Shown: positions 1 to 6,522 of the stretch, piece by piece
How the letters are laid out: the number at the start of each line of letters is the position of its first letter
Position numbering within the stretch: the stretch's first letter is position 1
From: Kiritimatiellia bacterium
GTDB lineage: Bacteria; Verrucomicrobiota; Kiritimatiellia; RFP12; UBA1067
Reading direction: 5' to 3'
Assembly (NCBI GenBank): GCA_017648225.1
Contig: JAGCJE010000118.1
Location: 1 to 13,627, forward strand
DNA length: 13,627 nt
Program-made: the position numbers and the translations under genes
The notes under the pieces: model-generated
The model's input: the letters and a program-made list of their open reading frames with translations, nothing else
What the model was told of the DNA's origin: nothing
Database searches by the model: none

Positions 1-40
1 AGTGCGGGACTCGCCCGTGCGAGAGTAGGACGCCGCCAGC
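1..40 (+). rRNA. rrf: 5S ribosomal RNA, 3' end (partial)
   Basis: The first 40 bases match the last third of bacterial 5S rRNA. A G/C helix (GCGGG..CCCGT) is followed by the conserved TGCGAGAGTAGG block and a closing GCCGCCAGC, which would pair with the 5' strand of helix I outside the window. E. coli 5S has the same order, with ATGCGAGAGTAGGG and then CTGCCAGGC. About two thirds of the gene lies upstream of the window, so an rRNA operon probably ends here on the + strand. The exact 3' end is uncertain by one or two bases. Confidence 0.93.
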
Positions 41-160
41 TTTTTTTTTCGCTTTGCGAAAAAAAAACTGTCGTCGTCCTACGGACGCGTCCCTCTAGCG
101 ACTTTTGCTTCGCAAAAGCTCCTCGCTACGCTCGTCGGGGAATACGCCAGCTTTTTTTTT
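34..160. repeat. 16-bp direct repeat (34-49 and 145-160) bracketing a spacer
   Basis: CGCCAGC followed by nine T occurs at 34-49, where it forms the last bases of the 5S rRNA plus its T tract. It recurs exactly at 145-160, 111 bases downstream. Similarity does not extend leftward beyond the 7-base core, so the second copy is not a whole second 5S gene. The arrangement resembles a target duplication around an inserted segment, or a duplicated rRNA terminator tail. No transposase is present. Confidence 0.6.
41..144. other. Hairpin-rich spacer after the 5S rRNA
   Basis: Several palindromes are stacked here. T9-CGC-TTT-GCG-A9 (41-67) is a perfect 12-bp stem with a 3-base loop. CGTCC-TAC-GGACG lies at 75-87. 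CTTTTGC-TTC-GCAAAAG (102-118) is nested inside TAGCG (96-100) pairing with CGCTA (124-128). The segment could act as the rRNA operon terminator, with the T tracts at 152-160 and 163-169 as the tail, or it could be a small non-autonomous palindromic element. No reading frame of interest was seen. Confidence 0.6.
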
Positions 161-171
161 GCTTTTTTTCT

Positions 172-184
172 TATATTGTATAAA
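172..184 (+). promoter_or_regulatory. Possible -10 region for the GH123-like gene
   Basis: Two overlapping A/T hexamers, TATATT (172-177) and TATAAA (179-184), lie just upstream of the gene. No convincing -35 box is visible, because the upstream sequence is a T tract. Use of either would give a very short leader. Read-through from the rRNA operon is an alternative source of transcription. Confidence 0.3.
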
Positions 185-195
185 GGGTTATGGTT

Positions 196-1740
196 ATGAG
201 ACGAAATTTTAGCAAGTTACTGCTTTTGTGCGCTGCTCTTTTTACGAGTAGCGTGATTTTTTCCGCAGAATATTCGGCGTGGCGCGGTGAAACTTTGTTT
301 TTTACATGCAAGAATGTAAATCGTGGTGTTACCATAGTAGATTTTAAGCCTACGCTTGAAGGGTTGCCGAAATCTTTCACATCTCGAATCGGTATCGCCC
401 GACCCGTAAAATTCGAGCGGGAACCAAATAGCGGCGAGTTTATTGTAGCATGGGATAAAATCGAATGGGATGGCGGAGAGGCGGCTTTTGCGCCCAGGGC
501 TCACAGACTGGTAGTTTGTGAAATACAGGTTCCTAAAAACGCCAAAAGCGGAATTTATAATTTCAAGGCCGGATTGGAGTCGCATACTCTTAAGGTCGTC
601 AATCGAGTTTTGCCTCCGCCTGCCGAGTGGAAGTACTATCTCGACATTTGGCAGCATCCATGGGCCGTCGCTCGCTGGGAAGCGTGTGAACCTTTTTCCA
701 AAAAGCATTATGCCGCGATGCGTCCGTTGTGGGAGCATCTTGCCAGTGCAGGTCAAAAGGTTGTAACGACTACAGTTACAAAATTACCATGGAATCATCA
801 ATGTTATGACGGTTACGGTACGATGATTCGCCATATCAAAATGAATGACGGTTCATGGAAGTTCGATTATTCCGTATTTGACGAGTATGTCGAATTTTGT
901 TTTGATTGCGGAATCGGGCCTGATATCGCCTGTTATTCCATGGTGCCGTGGAAATATATAGTATATGCCGAAAACGAAAAAGGTGAAGAGATAAAAATAG
1001 AGGCTAAGCCTGGATCAAAGGATTTTGAAGATTATTGGAAACCTTTTTTGATTGATTTTTCAAAACATTTAAAGGAAAAGGGCTGGTTGGGGCGCACATA
1101 TATTTCAATGGATGAGCGCAGCGTCGAAGATATGCGCGCGATATCGGCTTTTGTAAAAAAGCATGCTCCTGAGCTTAAAATTTCAACGGCTGGAAATTTC
1201 GATCCTTCAAAGTATCCTGAGTTGAAAATCGATAACTATTGCCCTGTTATAGACAAGGTTACAACCAAGTTCATTGCAAATAATGTTGAGACGCGTCGCA
1301 ATTCCGGTATGCTGACGACGTATTACGTCTGCTGCGTCCCGCGCAAGCCCAATACGTTTATGGAGAGCGGACTTGAGGAATCGTTCTGGTGCGGATTTTT
1401 CCCGGCTGCGAAAAATCTAGACGGATTTCTCCGCTGGGCGTACAATTCGTGGCCGTATGATCCGCGCAACGACGCGAGTTTCGGTCCGTTCAGAGCGGGC
1501 GACACGTTTCTCGTATATCCCGACAATCAGCATTCGTGCCGTTTTCTCGAGTTGCGCAACGGAATTCAGGCGGCCGAGAAATTCCGCATTTTAAAGGAAA
1601 CCGCCTCTAAAGAATTTCGCGCCGAGATGGATGCGCTTTCAGCTGAATACGATTATTTCGCCGCGAGAAAAGAAAAGGCCGATTTAAAGCCTTTGAAGGA
1701 CAAGACGCTTGAGCTCGTCAATCGCGATACTCTGAAGTGA
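196..1740 (+). CDS. Secreted GH123-type glycosidase (DUF4091 family)
   Basis: The protein is predicted to be an exported glycosidase of the GH123/DUF4091 type; characterised GH123 enzymes are beta-N-acetylgalactosaminidases that use substrate-assisted catalysis. It begins with a Sec signal peptide (basic MRRNFSK, then a Leu/Ala-rich core, cleavage probably after FSA). A beta-sandwich-like part follows, then a TIM-barrel-like part. Counting from the upstream ATG at 190, the adjacent acid pair D308-E309 in ISMDERS matches the paired Asp-Glu catalytic motif of GH123. The stretch FDYSVFDEYVEFC and the KEKGWLGRTYI segment before the acids are also typical. I chose the ATG at 196 because AAAGGG (182-187) is 8 bases upstream of it; the ATG at 190 is too close. 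cysS starts 36 bases downstream but seems to have its own promoter. The 3' third is more G/C-rich in codon use than the 5' part. The exact substrate is inference. Confidence 0.82.
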   Translation: MRRNFSKLLLLCAALFTSSVIFSAEYSAWRGETLFFTCKNVNRGVTIVDFKPTLEGLPKSFTSRIGIARPVKFEREPNSGEFIVAWDKIEWDGGEAAFAPRAHRLVVCEIQVPKNAKSGIYNFKAGLESHTLKVVNRVLPPPAEWKYYLDIWQHPWAVARWEACEPFSKKHYAAMRPLWEHLASAGQKVVTTTVTKLPWNHQCYDGYGTMIRHIKMNDGSWKFDYSVFDEYVEFCFDCGIGPDIACYSMVPWKYIVYAENEKGEEIKIEAKPGSKDFEDYWKPFLIDFSKHLKEKGWLGRTYISMDERSVEDMRAISAFVKKHAPELKISTAGNFDPSKYPELKIDNYCPVIDKVTTKFIANNVETRRNSGMLTTYYVCCVPRKPNTFMESGLEESFWCGFFPAAKNLDGFLRWAYNSWPYDPRNDASFGPFRAGDTFLVYPDNQHSCRFLELRNGIQAAEKFRILKETASKEFRAEMDALSAEYDYFAARKEKADLKPLKDKTLELVNRDTLK

Positions 1741-1759
1741 GCGGATACGATGCGAAATA

Positions 1760-1768
1760 TGGTATAAT
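1760..1768 (+). promoter_or_regulatory. Extended -10 promoter of cysS, probably leaderless
   Basis: TGGTATAAT (TG at 1760-1761, TATAAT at 1763-1768) is a perfect extended -10 box. The A of the cysS ATG lies 9 bases after the last T, where transcription would normally start. No Shine-Dalgarno is visible in the 8 intervening bases. No good -35 box is seen, which extended -10 promoters tolerate. Confidence 0.65.
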
Positions 1769-1776
1769 ATACGGAT

Positions 1777-3153
1777 ATGATGAACGTATTCAATTCGCTT
1801 ACACGCGGCGTCGAGGAGCTCAAACCCATCGCCGATAACGAGATCCGCCTTTATACGTGCGGACCTACCGTCTATAATTTCGCCCATATCGGGAACTTCC
1901 GCGCCTACGCGTTCGAAGATATCTTAAGGCGTGTCATCCAGTTCAACGGGATGAAGGTAAAGCACGTCATGAATCTTACCGACGTCGACGATAAGACGAT
2001 CCGAGGCGCGAATGCCGCCGGTGTCGCGCTTACGGACTATACGAAGACTTACAAGGACGCGTTCTTTGCCGATCTTAAAAAGCTTAATATTATTCCCGCC
2101 GACGTTTATCCTGCGGCTACCGATCATATCCCCGAGATGATTGCCCTCGTTGAAAGTCTCGTCGAAAAGGGCGTCGCCTACAAGAGCGACGACGGAAGCG
2201 TATACTTCAACGTCCGGAAGTTTCCCGGTTACGGTAAGCTCGCCCATATCGACTTTGATAATCAGCGCACAGGTCAGCGTTGCGCGGCCGATGAGTACGA
2301 TAAGGAGAATGTAGGCGATTTTGCGCTTTGGAAAGCGTGGGAAGATTCCGATGGTCCTGTCGGCTGGGATTCTCCTTGGGGTCGCGGTCGCCCGGGTTGG
2401 CATATCGAGTGCTCCGCAATGTCGATGAAGTATCTCGGCGAGACTTTCGATCTTCATACGGGCGGAATCGACAATCTCTTTCCGCATCATGAAAACGAAA
2501 TCGCCCAGGCCGAGGCGTCGACGGGTAAGCCTTTCGTAAATACGTGGATGCACTGCGCTCACCTTAAGGTGAACGGCGAGAAGATGTCCAAGTCGGCGGG
2601 TAACTTTTTTACTTTGCGCGAGCTTTTGGAAAAAGGTTTCACGGGCCGCGAAATCCGCTACGTTCTCGTAAACGCCCATTATCGCCAGGGGCTTAACTTC
2701 GCTTTCTCGGCTCTTGAGGACGCGCGCAAGTCGCTTGAACGTATCGACCGTTGCGTTGACGCGCTCGAGAAGCGTATTGATCCTGCCGCCGAGACGCCCG
2801 ATTTTGTCGCGAAGGCGCTTGAAGATTTTACCGCAGCCGTCAACGACGACCTTAATATTCCGCGCGCGTTCGCAGCGCTCTTTGAGCTTGTCCGCGAGAC
2901 GAATGCGTCTAATACGACGGCGAAGGGCGTGCTCGACGCATTTAAGCGCATGGATGAGGTTTTAGGCATAATCTTTTTCGGCAAGAGCGAGAAGGAGGAT
3001 GTTCCCGCCGAGGTAGCTTCGCTCCTCGAGGAGCGCGCCGCTGCGCGCGCCGCGAAGAACTGGGCCGAATCCGATCGTTTGCGCGACGCCATCGCCGCTC
3101 TCGGTTGGGTCGTTAAAGATTCCCGCGAAGGTCAGAGCGTTACGAAGAAGTAA
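1777..3153 (+). CDS. cysS: Cysteinyl-tRNA synthetase
   Basis: CysS charges tRNA-Cys with cysteine using ATP, in the cytoplasm. The class I signatures are present: CGPTVYNFAHIGN (C28 to N40) contains the HIGH-type motif, and KMSKS is at 269-273. The zinc site that selects cysteine is complete, with C28, C212, H237 and E241 corresponding to the E. coli ligands at a constant offset of 3 after the first. GWHIECSAMS and HTGGIDNLFPHHENE are family hallmarks. Length is 458 residues against about 461 in E. coli. Two ATG codons are adjacent (1777 and 1780); the first fits the leaderless promoter geometry. dapB follows 14 bases after the stop and is probably co-transcribed. Confidence 0.97.
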   Translation: MMNVFNSLTRGVEELKPIADNEIRLYTCGPTVYNFAHIGNFRAYAFEDILRRVIQFNGMKVKHVMNLTDVDDKTIRGANAAGVALTDYTKTYKDAFFADLKKLNIIPADVYPAATDHIPEMIALVESLVEKGVAYKSDDGSVYFNVRKFPGYGKLAHIDFDNQRTGQRCAADEYDKENVGDFALWKAWEDSDGPVGWDSPWGRGRPGWHIECSAMSMKYLGETFDLHTGGIDNLFPHHENEIAQAEASTGKPFVNTWMHCAHLKVNGEKMSKSAGNFFTLRELLEKGFTGREIRYVLVNAHYRQGLNFAFSALEDARKSLERIDRCVDALEKRIDPAAETPDFVAKALEDFTAAVNDDLNIPRAFAALFELVRETNASNTTAKGVLDAFKRMDEVLGIIFFGKSEKEDVPAEVASLLEERAAARAAKNWAESDRLRDAIAALGWVVKDSREGQSVTKK

Positions 3154-3167
3154 TAAGGGTTCGAGTT

Positions 3168-3899
3168 ATGAAAATTGCAATTGTAGGTGCGGCAGGACGA
3201 ATGGGCAAGAAGCTTTGTGAACTCGCCCAGGGTATGAATCTTGAGGTCGTCTCCAAGGTCGATGTCGCCGAAGGATACGATCGCGAGTGGAGTTCCGAGA
3301 CAGAGGGTGTTATCGATTTTTCGCATCACAGCTGTCTTGCCGCCAATGTAACCAAGGCCGCGAACGAGGGTATTCCATACGTAATCGGAACAACCGGCGT
3401 TACAGCCGAGGAACAGGTTTCCGTCGATGAAGCTGCGAAGAAGATTCCTGTTGTTCAAAGCGGAAACTATTCTCTCGGCGTCAATATTCTCCTTGAGCTT
3501 GTCGAGAAGACGGCCGCCGCGCTTTCCGACGAATATGATATTGAAATCACTGAGATGCATCACTGCCATAAGAAGGATGCGCCTTCGGGAACGGCTCTTA
3601 TGCTCGCTAAGTCCGCCGCCAAAGGTCGCGGTGTGGATCTCGCCGAGAAGGCGATCTACGGGCGCTATGGCGATACGGGAGAGCGTCCTCACGGCGAAAT
3701 CGCGGTTCACGCGCTTCGCGGCGGCAGCGTCGTCGGCGATCATACGGTAATGTTCGCGGGCGAGCTTGAAAGAGTCGAGCTTACCCATAAAGCCCAAGAT
3801 CGCGCGGCATTCGCCGCGGGCGCTCTTAAGGCTCTTAAATGGGCTAATGGCAAGGGCGCGAAAATCTACACGATGCGCGACGTCCTTTTTGGTAATTAA
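3168..3899 (+). CDS. dapB: 4-hydroxy-tetrahydrodipicolinate reductase
   Basis: DapB reduces 4-hydroxy-tetrahydrodipicolinate with NAD(P)H in the diaminopimelate/lysine pathway, supplying peptidoglycan and protein synthesis. The N-terminal Rossmann loop GAAGRMG spans residues 7-13 and GTTG is at 74-77. The catalytic and substrate-binding signature HHCHKKDAPSGTA starts at H131, with H131, H132 and K135 matching E. coli H159, H160 and K163. At 243 residues it is shorter than the E. coli enzyme (273), as in several other phyla, with no sign of truncation. AAGGG (3155-3159) lies 8 bases before the ATG. It follows cysS closely; a structured terminator region comes after it. Confidence 0.96.
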   Translation: MKIAIVGAAGRMGKKLCELAQGMNLEVVSKVDVAEGYDREWSSETEGVIDFSHHSCLAANVTKAANEGIPYVIGTTGVTAEEQVSVDEAAKKIPVVQSGNYSLGVNILLELVEKTAAALSDEYDIEITEMHHCHKKDAPSGTALMLAKSAAKGRGVDLAEKAIYGRYGDTGERPHGEIAVHALRGGSVVGDHTVMFAGELERVELTHKAQDRAAFAAGALKALKWANGKGAKIYTMRDVLFGN

Positions 3900-3921
3900 T
3901 TAAGTTGCGATTGAGCATAAA

Positions 3922-3963
3922 GACACGCGCTAGAGCCCTTAAAAATGGGCTTCAGCGCGTGTC
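3922..3963 (+). other. Long stem-loop downstream of dapB
   Basis: GACACGCGCT (3922-3931) pairs perfectly with AGCGCGTGTC (3954-3963). An inner GCCC/GGGC stem (3935-3938 with 3947-3950) encloses an A/T-rich loop. It is not followed directly by a T run, so it may stabilise the dapB 3' end or work together with the next hairpin. Its loop can also pair with downstream sequence (see findings). Confidence 0.75.
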
Positions 3964-3968
3964 AAGCA

Positions 3969-3989
3969 TTAAAAAAGGCGCTTTTTTAA
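3969..3989. terminator. A/T-rich terminator-like hairpin after dapB
   Basis: TTAAAAAAG (3969-3977), a GCG loop and CTTTTTTAA (3981-3989) form a perfect 9-bp stem. T-rich sequence (TTTTTAATTTTT) follows from 3993. The A run on one side and T run on the other could end transcription in both directions. It lies just before the HU promoter. Confidence 0.6.
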
Positions 3990-4008
3990 GGGTTTTTAAT
4001 TTTTCCTC

Positions 4009-4037
4009 TTGCAAAACCCAATAAATACTGATATATT
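4009..4037 (+). promoter_or_regulatory. Sigma-70-type promoter of the HU gene
   Basis: TTGCAA (4009-4014) and TATATT (4032-4037) are separated by exactly 17 bases, giving a leader of roughly 45-50 bases before the HU start. CATAAT at 4043-4048 is an alternative -10 without a good -35. Confidence 0.55.
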
Positions 4038-4091
4038 ATGGACATAATCGCATAAGAGTGGTTCTTGTGCGAAAACAAAAGGATCAAAAAA

Positions 4092-4394
4092 ATGGCTAAG
4101 AAAGAAATCGTTCCCACCACCAAGAGCGGAATCATGGCAGCCCTCGCTGAGACTGCCGGTATCACCAAGAAGCAGGCGCTCGCCGTTTATGAGAGACTCG
4201 TCGACCTCGCGGTCAAGGGTGCCAAGCAGGAAGAGAAGGGCTACATGCTCCCCGCTATCGGCAAGGTCAAGCTCGTCAAGCGTCCTGCCCGCACCGGCCG
4301 CAATCCTATGACCGGCGAAACGATCAAGATCAAGGCCAAGAAGGTTGTCAAGGTCGTCGCGTGCAAGGCTCTCAAGGACGCGATCCTCGGCTAA
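4092..4394 (+). CDS. HU/IHF-family DNA-binding protein
   Basis: This small basic nucleoid protein probably bends and compacts DNA as a dimer. The N-terminal part (KSGIMAALAETAGITKKQA) is the helix-turn-helix dimerisation region. The DNA-binding arm carries the family signature GRNPMTGETIKI, here followed by lysine-rich KAKKVVKV and the C-terminal helix CKALKDAIL. The protein has 100 residues against about 90 for E. coli HU. The ATG at 4092 is preferred over an upstream in-frame TTG at 4065, because AAGGA (4079-4083) sits 8 bases before it and the protein then begins at the normal family position. Codons are highly selected (AAG, CTC, GTC, ATC), as expected for an abundant protein. It is a single-gene unit with its own promoter and terminator. 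HU and IHF subtypes cannot be separated from sequence alone. Confidence 0.95.
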   Translation: MAKKEIVPTTKSGIMAALAETAGITKKQALAVYERLVDLAVKGAKQEEKGYMLPAIGKVKLVKRPARTGRNPMTGETIKIKAKKVVKVVACKALKDAILG

Positions 4395-4417
4395 TTGATT
4401 TCGCATCAATCAGTATT

Positions 4418-4450
4418 AAAAACGCGGACTCGTTCGAGTTCGCGTTTTTT
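4418..4450 (+). terminator. Intrinsic terminator of the HU gene
   Basis: AAAAACGCGGACTCG (4418-4432) pairs with CGAGTTCGCGTTTTT (4435-4449) across a 2-base TT turn, with one G-T wobble, and runs into a T tract. It is a strong Rho-independent terminator 24 bases after the HU stop codon. Confidence 0.88.
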
Positions 4451-4508
4451 GTCATTGCAACCGCCGCATGCGCAAGGAGGATTCAAATAACCGTTTTGCG
4501 TGTAAATT

Positions 4509-4517
4509 TGGTATAAT
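4509..4517 (+). promoter_or_regulatory. Extended -10 promoter of htpG, probably leaderless
   Basis: TGGTATAAT (4509-4517) is identical to the box before cysS, and again the A of the ATG (4526) lies 9 bases after the last T. The intervening GATAGACT has no Shine-Dalgarno. No heat-shock CIRCE element or sigma-32-type box was seen. Confidence 0.65.
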
Positions 4518-4525
4518 GATAGACT

Positions 4526-6415
4526 ATGGAAACAAAGACTAATCAATTTAAGGCGGAGATCAGCGAGATGCTTGATCTCGTGGTGAATTCTCTTTATTCA
4601 AAGAAAGAAATCTTTCTGCGCGAGCTTATTTCGAACGCGTCCGACGCGATCGACCGCGCGAAGTTCTTGGCGCTTACCGATAAATCGCTCGCCCAGGACA
4701 ATCCAGATTGGAAGATAAATATTGTCGTAGACAAGGCGCAGCATACATTAATGATCAGCGATAACGGCATTGGTATGGATGCTGCGGAACTTGAGGCGAA
4801 TCTCGGTACGATCGCAAATTCCGGAACGAAGGCTTTCCGCAAGGCGCTTAAGGAGAAGGGCGGCGAGAATCTGCCCGAGCTTATCGGCCAGTTCGGCGTC
4901 GGCTTCTACGCGGCGTTCATGGTTGCCGACAAGGTTCGCGTCGTCTCAAAGAAGCGCGGTGGAGATGCGGCGTTCATGTGGGAGTCCGATATGAGCGCGG
5001 AATATACGATTTCCGATTCCGTCCGCGACGATTACGGCACGAGCGTGATGCTTCATCTGCGCGACGAGCATGTGGAATACCTCGACCGCTGGCGCGTCGC
5101 CGAGCTCATCAAGAAGTATTCCGATTTTATCTCCGTGCCGATCTATTTCTCTCAACTCGATATTCCTGCCGATGAGAAGAAGGAGGATAAAAAGCGCCGC
5201 GAAGAAGACGAGGCAAAGGCGCTTAATACGATGGTCGCCCTCTGGAAGCGCGCTAAAAAGGACGTCAAGGACGAGGAATACGCGGAGTTTTACAAGCACT
5301 TGACCCATGACTGGGACGAGCCTTTCGAGACGATTCCGTTTTCCGGCGAAGGCCAGGTCGAATTCAAGGCGCTTCTCTTCATTCCGAAGAAGGCGACGAT
5401 GGATATTTATATGCCCAACCAGAAGCGCGGGCTTTCGCTTTATGTGAGGAACGTCTTTATCGGCGATGATATTGAGATGCTTCTTCCGAGCTATCTGCGT
5501 TTCGTAAAGGGCGTTGTCGATTCGAGCGATCTGCCGCTCAACGTTTCGCGCGAAATGCTTCAGGACGATGCGGTCATCGCGAAGATCAAGAGCGCGGTCA
5601 CGTCGAAGATTCTTTCGTCTCTCGAGTCGATGAAGAAGGACGAGAAGAGGTACAACGAATTCTGGAATGCGTTTGGCACCGTTCTTAAAGAGGGTGTTCA
5701 CGTCGATTATTCGAACGCCGAGAGAATCAAAAAGCTTCTTAAATGGCCGTCCGCCCGCAATGATCCGGGTAAGAGCGTCTTTCTTGAAGATTATGTAAAA
5801 GACATGGGCTCCGAGCAGAAGGATATTTATTATATTCTCTCCGAGCGTGAGGACGACGCCCGAAAGGCTCCGCAGCTCGAGGCCGCCCGCAAGCACGGAT
5901 GCGACGTTCTTCTTTTCTGCGATCCCGTCGACGAGTATCTTACGGAGTCTCTGCGCGAATTCGACGGTAAAAGGTTCGTCGACGTCGGCCGCGGCGACGT
6001 GAGCTTCGGCAGCGAGGCGGAGCAGAAGGCCGAAAAGGATGCGAACGAAAAAGCGTCGAAGGAACTTAAGGGCTTTCTCGAGTCCGTAAAGACGGAACTC
6101 GGCGACAGGGTTTCGGACGTGAGGGTCTCGACCAGACTTACCGATTCGCCGTGCTGCCTCGTCGCCAGAGAGAACGCTCTTTCTCCGTCGATGGTGCGCA
6201 TGATGCGCGCGATGAAGAACGAGGTTCCCGAAGAGAAGCGGATACTCGAACTGAACGCCTCTCATCCCCTCGTAAAGAAGGTCGCCGACATGAAGGGCGA
6301 AGAGCTTTCCGACGCCGTGACGCTCCTTTACGACGCAGCGCTCATCGCAGAGGGTTCGCCCGTCACCGACGGAGCGCGCTTTACGAAACTTCTCGCCGCT
6401 CTCATGCTTAAATAA
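4526..6415 (+). CDS. htpG: Hsp90-family chaperone HtpG
   Basis: HtpG is the bacterial Hsp90, an ATP-driven homodimeric chaperone in the cytoplasm. The N-terminal GHKL ATPase domain shows RELISNASDA with catalytic E33 and N37, SDNGIGM (D79 contacts adenine) and the lid/glycine motif GQFGVGFYA (121-129). The middle domain contains LPLNVSREMLQ with R342, the conserved arginine that senses the ATP phosphate. The C-terminal dimerisation region ends at residue 629, against 624 in E. coli, so the protein is full length. A Lys/Glu-rich stretch near residues 215-233 is the usual charged linker. It is a single-gene unit: the HU terminator lies upstream and a new promoter begins right after the stop. 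Confidence 0.98.
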   Translation: METKTNQFKAEISEMLDLVVNSLYSKKEIFLRELISNASDAIDRAKFLALTDKSLAQDNPDWKINIVVDKAQHTLMISDNGIGMDAAELEANLGTIANSGTKAFRKALKEKGGENLPELIGQFGVGFYAAFMVADKVRVVSKKRGGDAAFMWESDMSAEYTISDSVRDDYGTSVMLHLRDEHVEYLDRWRVAELIKKYSDFISVPIYFSQLDIPADEKKEDKKRREEDEAKALNTMVALWKRAKKDVKDEEYAEFYKHLTHDWDEPFETIPFSGEGQVEFKALLFIPKKATMDIYMPNQKRGLSLYVRNVFIGDDIEMLLPSYLRFVKGVVDSSDLPLNVSREMLQDDAVIAKIKSAVTSKILSSLESMKKDEKRYNEFWNAFGTVLKEGVHVDYSNAERIKKLLKWPSARNDPGKSVFLEDYVKDMGSEQKDIYYILSEREDDARKAPQLEAARKHGCDVLLFCDPVDEYLTESLREFDGKRFVDVGRGDVSFGSEAEQKAEKDANEKASKELKGFLESVKTELGDRVSDVRVSTRLTDSPCCLVARENALSPSMVRMMRAMKNEVPEEKRILELNASHPLVKKVADMKGEELSDAVTLLYDAALIAEGSPVTDGARFTKLLAALMLK

Positions 6416-6418
6416 TTG

Positions 6419-6427
6419 TGCTATAAT
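6419..6427 (+). promoter_or_regulatory. Extended -10 promoter of the 6523 gene
   Basis: TGCTATAAT (TG at 6419-6420, TATAAT at 6422-6427) begins 4 bases after the htpG stop codon. The predicted start near 6434 gives a leader of about 90 bases. There is no clear -35 box. Confidence 0.6.
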
Positions 6428-6442
6428 ATAAACTTACGGCAC

Positions 6443-6486
6443 GCGCTTAGGATGATCTGTTTCCGACAGCGCTTCACGAGCGTGAA
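6443..6486 (+). other. Structured 5' leader of the 6523 gene
   Basis: GCGCT (6443-6447) can pair with AGCGC (6468-6472) around a small CTGT/ACAG hairpin (6457-6469 region). TTCAC/GTGAA (6473-6486) forms a second hairpin. The rest of the leader up to the AAGGA site (6511-6515) is unstructured and A-rich. This may only stabilise the mRNA; no known riboswitch was recognised. Confidence 0.4.
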
Positions 6487-6522
6487 AATATATAGGATCT
6501 AACACATAACAAGGAATAAAAA

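Noticed and set aside
4065..4091. Upstream TTG start extending the HU protein by 9 residues
   Set aside because: The ATG at 4092 has AAGGA at correct spacing, and the family begins with M-(A/N)-K-x-E, matching MAKKE.
4468..4542. A 24-codon frame overlapping the htpG start
   Set aside because: It has no ribosome site in front of its ATG, includes the htpG promoter box and shows no protein-like features.
4946..6265. A 439-codon open frame opposite htpG
   Set aside because: The + strand is unmistakably HtpG with all motifs; the antisense translation is low-complexity and Arg/Leu-rich.
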